A DNA stretch of 64,000 nucleotides from contig NC_009667.1 of the NCBI RefSeq assembly GCF_000017405.1, positions 930,001-994,000 of the forward strand, given 5' to 3'. The notes below the pieces were generated by a model, which saw only the letters and a list, made by a program, of their open reading frames with translations, was not told the DNA's origin and did not search any database. Position numbers and translations under genes: made by a program. Origin of the DNA: Brucella anthropi ATCC 49188. GTDB taxonomy: Bacteria > Pseudomonadota > Alphaproteobacteria > Rhizobiales > Rhizobiaceae. Of this stretch, positions 59,818 through 64,000 are shown piece after piece (the first letter of the stretch is position 1; the number at the start of each line of letters is the position of its first letter).

Positions 59818-60597
59818 ATGGTTGAACTCGCACTTCCCAAGAATTCGCGCCCGCAAGAGGGCAAGACCTGGCCGCGCCCCGACGGTGCGAAGCGGGTTAC
59901 CGAATTCCGTATCTATCGCTGGTCGCCGGACGACGACGCCAATCCGAGCATCGACACCTATTATGTCGATCGCGACGATTGCGGTCCGATGGTTCTGGAC
60001 GGTCTGCTCTATATCAAGAACAAGATTGACCCGACCCTGACGCTGCGCCGTTCGTGCCGTGAAGGCATTTGCGGTTCCTGCGCCATGAATATCGACGGCG
60101 CAAACACGCTTGCCTGCACCAAGGGCATGGACGACATCAAGGGTGCCATCAAGGTTTACCCGCTGCCGCATATGCCGGTGGTGAAGGATCTTGTGCCGGA
60201 CCTCACCAATTTCTACGCCCAGCATCGTTCCATCGAGCCATGGCTCAAGACGGTTTCGCCGGAGCCGCAGAAGGAATGGCTGCAGAGCCATGAGGACCGT
60301 CAGAAGCTCGACGGTCTCTACGAGTGCATTCTGTGCGCCTGCTGCTCGACCTCGTGCCCGAGCTACTGGTGGAACGGCGACCGTTATCTCGGCCCTGCCG
60401 TGCTGCTTCAGGCCTATCGCTGGCTGATCGATAGCCGCGACGAAGCCAAGGGCGAACGCCTCGATAATCTCGAGGACCCGTTCCGGCTCTATCGCTGCCA
60501 TACGATCATGAATTGTGCGCAGACCTGCCCGAAGGGCTTGAACCCTGCCAAGGCGATTGCCGAAATCAAGAAGATGATGGTCGAGCGCCGCGTGTAA
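59818..60597 (+). CDS. sdhB: Succinate dehydrogenase iron-sulfur subunit
   Basis: This 259-residue subunit carries three Fe-S clusters: [20 protein letters not shown] (2Fe-2S), [17 protein letters not shown] and [20 protein letters not shown]. It transfers electrons from SdhA to quinone. A strong terminator follows. Confidence 0.98.
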   Translation: MVELALPKNSRPQEGKTWPRPDGAKRVTEFRIYRWSPDDDANPSIDTYYVDRDDCGPMVLDGLLYIKNKIDPTLTLRRSCREGICGSCAMNIDGANTLACTKGMDDIKGAIKVYPLPHMPVVKDLVPDLTNFYAQHRSIEPWLKTVSPEPQKEWLQSHEDRQKLDGLYECILCACCSTSCPSYWWNGDRYLGPAVLLQAYRWLIDSRDEAKGERLDNLEDPFRLYRCHTIMNCAQTCPKGLNPAKAIAEIKKMMVERRV

Positions 60598-60624
60598 TCG
60601 CGGCATCATTATCGGTTTGAATGA

Positions 60625-60652
60625 GGGGAAGGTGCAAACCTTCCCCTTTTTA
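60625..60652 (+). terminator. Terminator after sdhB
   Basis: GGGGAAGG-tgcaaa-CCTTCCCC followed by TTTTT, eight perfect pairs. Confidence 0.92.
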
Positions 60653-60747
60653 TTGATCTGAGCTCTGGTTGCCATCGCAGAAGGCTTGATCTTTGTAGCC
60701 GCGCCGATATCTCATTGGAGAATAGATCCATCGGAGACAGGGCAATC

Positions 60748-61119
60748 ATGCTCGATCATATTGGTTTCAACATTTCCAGCATGCCCAAGTCGCGAGCTTT
60801 CTATGATGCGGCACTCGCTCCCCTTGGCATAAGTCGGGCCATGGAGTTCGGCGACTGGGTGGGGTATGGCCGCAATGGCAAGCCGGAATTCTGGATCGGC
60901 AAGCAGAAGGGCGCGAAGCTCGATGGCGTGCTTCATGTGGCTTTTTCGGCTGGAACCCGCTCCGAGGTTGACCGCTTTTATGAAGCGGCAATTGCTGCCG
61001 GGGGGGCCGACAACGGCAAACCCGGCTTGCGTGCCGATTACCATCCTGATTATTACGCTGCTTTCGTGACGGATCCGGATGGGCACAATATCGAGGCTGT
61101 TTGCCACCTGCCCGAATAA
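60748..61119 (+). CDS. VOC-family (glyoxalase/bleomycin resistance-like) protein
   Basis: This 123-residue protein has the VOC pattern MLDHIGFNISSMPKSRAFYD at the start and FVTDPDGHNIEAVCH near the end, the latter bearing metal-ligand His/Glu positions. Substrate unknown. ATG 60748 begins the domain exactly; the open frame to 60715 adds 11 residues. Confidence 0.88.
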   Translation: MLDHIGFNISSMPKSRAFYDAALAPLGISRAMEFGDWVGYGRNGKPEFWIGKQKGAKLDGVLHVAFSAGTRSEVDRFYEAAIAAGGADNGKPGLRADYHPDYYAAFVTDPDGHNIEAVCHLPE

Positions 61120-61120
61120 A

Positions 61121-61142
61121 AAAGCGGGCTTGCGCCCGCTCA
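61121..61142. terminator. Terminator between VOC and OsmC genes
   Basis: AGCGGGC-ttgc-GCCCGCT (61123-61140) is preceded by an A-run and sits between convergent genes. Confidence 0.75.
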
Positions 61143-61165
61143 TCATTTCCGCGTCTTGAGATTTT

Positions 61166-61603
61166 TCAGACCAGCTTTGCGTCCAGCGTAACCTCAATGG
61201 CGCCCAGTGCTTTCGAGAGAGGGCAGGACTGCTTGGCTTTGTTGGCGAGCGCTTCGAAATCCTCGACCGAAATGCCGGGAATAGAGGCATTGAGCGTGAG
61301 CGCGCTGCGGCTGATCTCAAAGCCACCGCCAGCTGCGGGGCCGACAGTGACTGCCGCAGTTGCTTCCAGCTTTTCCGGTGGTGTTCCATGTTCCGTCAGG
61401 AGTGCGGAAAGCTGCATGGCAAAGCAGCCTGCGTGAGCAGCACCCAGAAGTTCTTCCGGATTGGTGCCGGAGCGACCGCTTTCGTCCTGAAAACGAGCTT
61501 TGAAATCGTAAGGCAGGTCTTTCAGTGCACCGCTTTGCGTGTTGAGGGTGCCTTTGCCTTCCTTCAGCGTGCCTTGCCAGACGGCGGTTGCTTTTCTGTC
61601 CAT
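61166..61603 (-). CDS. OsmC-family peroxiredoxin
   Basis: This 145-residue thiol peroxidase has the two catalytic cysteines in ELLGAAHAGCFAMQLSALL and ALANKAKQSCPLSKALG, and the N-terminal GKGTLNTQSGALKDLPYDFK. OsmC reduces organic hydroperoxides. GGAGAG precedes the ATG. Confidence 0.93.
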   Translation of the reverse strand: MDRKATAVWQGTLKEGKGTLNTQSGALKDLPYDFKARFQDESGRSGTNPEELLGAAHAGCFAMQLSALLTEHGTPPEKLEATAAVTVGPAAGGGFEISRSALTLNASIPGISVEDFEALANKAKQSCPLSKALGAIEVTLDAKLV

Positions 61604-61692
61604 GGGAAGCTCTCCTCTCGGTTGGGATTTCCGCTACCGATATAGGGCGCTTGACCACGGCTTCCAGCAATCAACCAGAACTTGGCGAGAAT

Positions 61693-62937
61693 TCAGATAG
61701 CCTGTCCCTTCAACAAGCGCGGCGTGTCGCCTGAAAGACCGGCGGCCTGCTTGATGAAGAAGGATTTCAGCGCCGGTACCCGGTCTACGAGCCCCAGACC
61801 AATATCGCGGATAGAGCGGATGGCCGGGTTGTCGTTGGAGAAAAGCTTGGTCAGGATGTCCGTCGTCACACCCATCTGCACGGTATCGAAGCGACGCCAG
61901 GACTGATAACGCTCCAGAGCGGCAAATGAACCGATGTCGAGGCCGAGGCGATCCGTTTCGACCACGACTTCGGCAATTGCGGCGGCATCCCGGAAGCCAA
62001 GATTGAGGCCCTGACCGGCAATGGGATGGATACGGTGCGCCGCATCGCCCACCAGCACGAAACGTGGCTTCACGAATTCACGTGCCAGCGTCAGGCCGAG
62101 CGGGAAGGCGCGGCGCGGGCCTTCGACATGCAGGGCACCCAGACGATGCCCGAAGCGCTGTTCCAGTTCAGCCTCGAATACGAAGTCGTCTTCGCGAATG
62201 AGGCGTTCGGCATCCGATGTGCGCTCGGTCCAGACCAGTGAACTGCGATTACCCTTCAACGGAAGGATCGCAAATGGACCGGCTGGAAGAAAATGCTCAT
62301 CAGCCCGGCCGCCATGCGGCAGTTCATGGGCGACATTGCACACGATGCCGGACTGGCCGTAATCCCAGTTGACCGTCTTGATGCCAGCAAGATCACGCAG
62401 GCGGGAGCGCGCACCATCTGCGGCGATCAGCAGGCGCGTTTCAAGCGTATCCCCATTGGAGAGGGTGACGGTTACTCCTTCAGGGAGCGTGTTGAAATTC
62501 TCTACACTGGTGGCTTCGAGGAAGACAATTCCGAGCGCTTCGGCCTTATTATGGAGGGCGGTGTTGAGGACACGGTTTTCCACCATATGGGCAAAGGGTT
62601 CGCCGGGTTCGACTTCACCTTCGAAAGTGAGAAAAACCGGGCGCACGGGATCGGAAGTGCGCGAATCGGTGATGACCATTTCCGTGATGGGCTGGGCTTC
62701 GGGAAGGATTTCCTGCCAGCAGCCGAGCTGGTCAAGCATACGTGATGCAGCCGCGGCAATCGAGGAAGCGCGCGGGTCGTTCTTCCAGGCACCAGCCGGT
62801 GCACCGTCGATGACAGTAACGGAAAGATGCGGTGCCGCTGATTTGATCGCAACTGCCGTGACGAGCCCGACATAGCCGCCGCCTGCAATCACCACATCGT
62901 TATTGCGTGCTGCTTCCTGCTTCTTCCGGGCGGCCAT
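61693..62937 (-). CDS. UbiH/UbiF/VisC-type FAD hydroxylase (ubiquinone pathway)
   Basis: This 414-residue monooxygenase has an N-terminal FAD motif VVIAGGGYVGLVTAVAIKSA, the central ADGARSRLRDLAGIK and the family hallmark FVLVGDAAHRIHPIAGQGLN then LGFRDAAAIAEVV. It probably hydroxylates a ubiquinone precursor; which ring position is not clear from sequence. ATG 62937 has AAGGA eight bases upstream; GTG 62943 is the alternative. Confidence 0.9.
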   Translation of the reverse strand: MAARKKQEAARNNDVVIAGGGYVGLVTAVAIKSAAPHLSVTVIDGAPAGAWKNDPRASSIAAAASRMLDQLGCWQEILPEAQPITEMVITDSRTSDPVRPVFLTFEGEVEPGEPFAHMVENRVLNTALHNKAEALGIVFLEATSVENFNTLPEGVTVTLSNGDTLETRLLIAADGARSRLRDLAGIKTVNWDYGQSGIVCNVAHELPHGGRADEHFLPAGPFAILPLKGNRSSLVWTERTSDAERLIREDDFVFEAELEQRFGHRLGALHVEGPRRAFPLGLTLAREFVKPRFVLVGDAAHRIHPIAGQGLNLGFRDAAAIAEVVVETDRLGLDIGSFAALERYQSWRRFDTVQMGVTTDILTKLFSNDNPAIRSIRDIGLGLVDRVPALKSFFIKQAAGLSGDTPRLLKGQAI

Positions 62938-63266
62938 TGTCACTTCCTTTCGAGAATCTATCTCACGATAGCATTTCCAGCAAAAGTGCGAAGCGGTTTT
63001 GCGCCAGGCAAATGCTTAGAAACAAAGAGATAGTGCGGTTCCACGATTCTGGTTTGACTGGAACCGCTCTAGCGGTGTTTTGGCATATATCGTTGTCCAA
63101 GGAACCCGATATTTTGCCGCGGTGCATGTCGGAACGCGAGCTGCCGAAGCGAGGTATCCGGGCCTCTGCCGATACAGCTTCTCGCGCACGGTTCTTGACA
63201 GGTTCCAATGCTCCGGCTCAAACAAGAACCCAAAGCATATATATGGTTGCAGGAGACAGGCTGTCC
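62938..63266. other. Intergenic region with palindromic repeat
   Basis: No gene is visible. A dispersed-repeat-like element GCGGTTCCA...TGGAACCGC (63035-63067), preceded by AGCGGTTTTGCGCCAGGCAA, resembles a repeat common in Brucella-group genomes, from memory. Confidence 0.6.
63035..63067. repeat. Brucella-type palindromic repeat
   Basis: Nine-base perfect arms GCGGTTCCA and TGGAACCGC with a 15-base loop. Confidence 0.65.
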
Positions 63267-64000
63267 ATGACCGATCAAGAAAAGTCCGCTGACGCTCAAA
63301 CTGACGCAATGCGTGAGCTTCTTTCCATCCTCGATCTGGAAACTCTTGAGGTGGATCTGTTCCGCGGCAACAGTCCACAGGTCGGCTGGCAGCGGGTTTT
63401 CGGCGGGCAGGTGATTGGGCAGGCGCTGATCGCAGCGCAGCGCACGGTTGAGCCCGAGCGACATGTCCACTCCCTGCATGCCTATTTCGTGCGGCCAGGC
63501 GATCCAGCGATCCCGATTGTCTATGAGGTGGACCGTATCCGCGACGGATCGAGCTTCAGCACACGGCGCGTTCTGGCAAAGCAGCATGGCAAGGCCATTT
63601 TTTCCCTTTCGGCTTCGTTTCAGGTGGATGAGGGTGGGCTCGATCACCAGCTTCCCATGCCGGAAGGACTACCGATGCCTGAGCAGCTTGTCGGCGATCG
63701 CGACATCAAGGAGCAGTATCTCCATATGGCGCCGCCCAATGTGCGCAAATACTGGGAGCGGGAGCGACCTATCGAAATCAAGCCTGTCTCGCTGACCCAT
63801 TATTTCTCGCGCGAGAAGCTTGAGCCTGTCCAGCATGTTTGGGTCAGAGCGCGCGGTATCGTGCCGGATGACCGGGCATTGCAGGCCGCCATTCTCGCCT
63901 ATCTCTCCGATATGACGCTGCTCGATACGTCCCTGCATCCGCATGGCCGCACCATTTTCGACCGTGATCTGCAGGTTGCAAGCCTCGACCATGCCATGTG
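63267..64000 (+). CDS. tesB: Acyl-CoA thioesterase II (partial, cut by window end)
   Basis: The first 244 residues are present, with the stop outside the window. It has the double hot-dog fold of TesB: VFGGQVIGQALIAAQRTV, HSLHAYFVRPGDPAIPIVYE, SFSTRRVLAKQHGKAIFSLS in the first repeat and AILAYLSDMTLLDTSL plus SLDHAMW in the second. The catalytic Asp of TesB corresponds to the Asp of YLSDMTLL. It hydrolyses medium- and long-chain acyl-CoAs. ATG 63267 follows AGGAGA by about ten bases. Confidence 0.93.
   Translation, partial: MTDQEKSADAQTDAMRELLSILDLETLEVDLFRGNSPQVGWQRVFGGQVIGQALIAAQRTVEPERHVHSLHAYFVRPGDPAIPIVYEVDRIRDGSSFSTRRVLAKQHGKAIFSLSASFQVDEGGLDHQLPMPEGLPMPEQLVGDRDIKEQYLHMAPPNVRKYWERERPIEIKPVSLTHYFSREKLEPVQHVWVRARGIVPDDRALQAAILAYLSDMTLLDTSLHPHGRTIFDRDLQVASLDHAM

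Overview
The window looks like chromosome from an alphaproteobacterium of the Brucella/Ochrobactrum group (Rhizobiales, Brucellaceae). The main reasons are an almost residue-for-residue relative of the Brucella lipoprotein Omp19 (34094-34633), Rhizobiales-type gene orders (dapF-mtaB-ftsY-yciB-gloB; mdh-sucCDAB-lpdA; aroK-aroB; bolA / J-domain protein-cobS-cobT), GC-rich housekeeping genes with long antisense shadow frames, and Brucella-type palindromic intergenic repeats. The species assignment is from memory of these proteins, not from a search.

Region 1 (1-5397) is accessory DNA ending at the 3' end of a tRNA-Arg(CCT) gene, a classic island attachment position. It holds a small XRE repressor facing a 70-residue protein across a promoter with a 23-bp perfect operator-like palindrome. 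Then come a DprA-like Rossmann protein without a winged-helix tail and an overlapping ComF-like phosphoribosyltransferase gene. The phosphoribosyltransferase is split by a complete 2813-bp IS66-family element (2273-5085) with 17/21-matching terminal inverted repeats and a perfect 8-bp target duplication (ACTCAATC). Removing the element and one duplication copy restores a 213-aa reading frame. This XRE/DprA-like/PRTase cassette is the best candidate for an undescribed (possibly defence-related) system, here probably in an inactivated copy.

Region 2 (5400-25350) is core: M20 amidohydrolase, DD-carboxypeptidase, CobW-type GTPase with a His-rich loop, TusA-like protein, L,D-transpeptidase lipoprotein, accA, xerD, aroK-aroB, a CorC/HlyC transporter, a 600-bp AT-rich gap with a 25-bp perfect hairpin, bolA, a J-domain protein, cobS-cobT, an SDR, a YhhQ transporter behind a candidate preQ1 riboswitch, rpmB and a DUF3108 protein.

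Region 3 (24921-36000) has a divergent MerR regulator / zinc-type P-type ATPase pair with a textbook MerR operator, then an exported protein, gloB, yciB, ftsY, mtaB, dapF, the Omp19 orthologue and zapE.

Region 4 (36150-47400) is the TCA block mdh-sucC-sucD-sucA-sucB with MAPEG and LysE-type membrane protein genes before lpdA. A palindrome sits in the presumed mdh promoter. Region 5 (47400-64000) has small envelope proteins, a TraB/GumN protein, xerC, rimM-trmD-DUF4260-rplS, leuC, a membrane diguanylate cyclase, a GNAT protein, sdhCDAB, a VOC protein, an OsmC protein, a UbiH-type hydroxylase, and tesB cut by the window end.

Functionally, malate dehydrogenase, succinyl-CoA synthetase, the 2-oxoglutarate dehydrogenase complex and succinate dehydrogenase cover the lower half of the TCA cycle. 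The rest serves translation, envelope maintenance, chromosome dimer resolution (both xerC and xerD) and metal handling.
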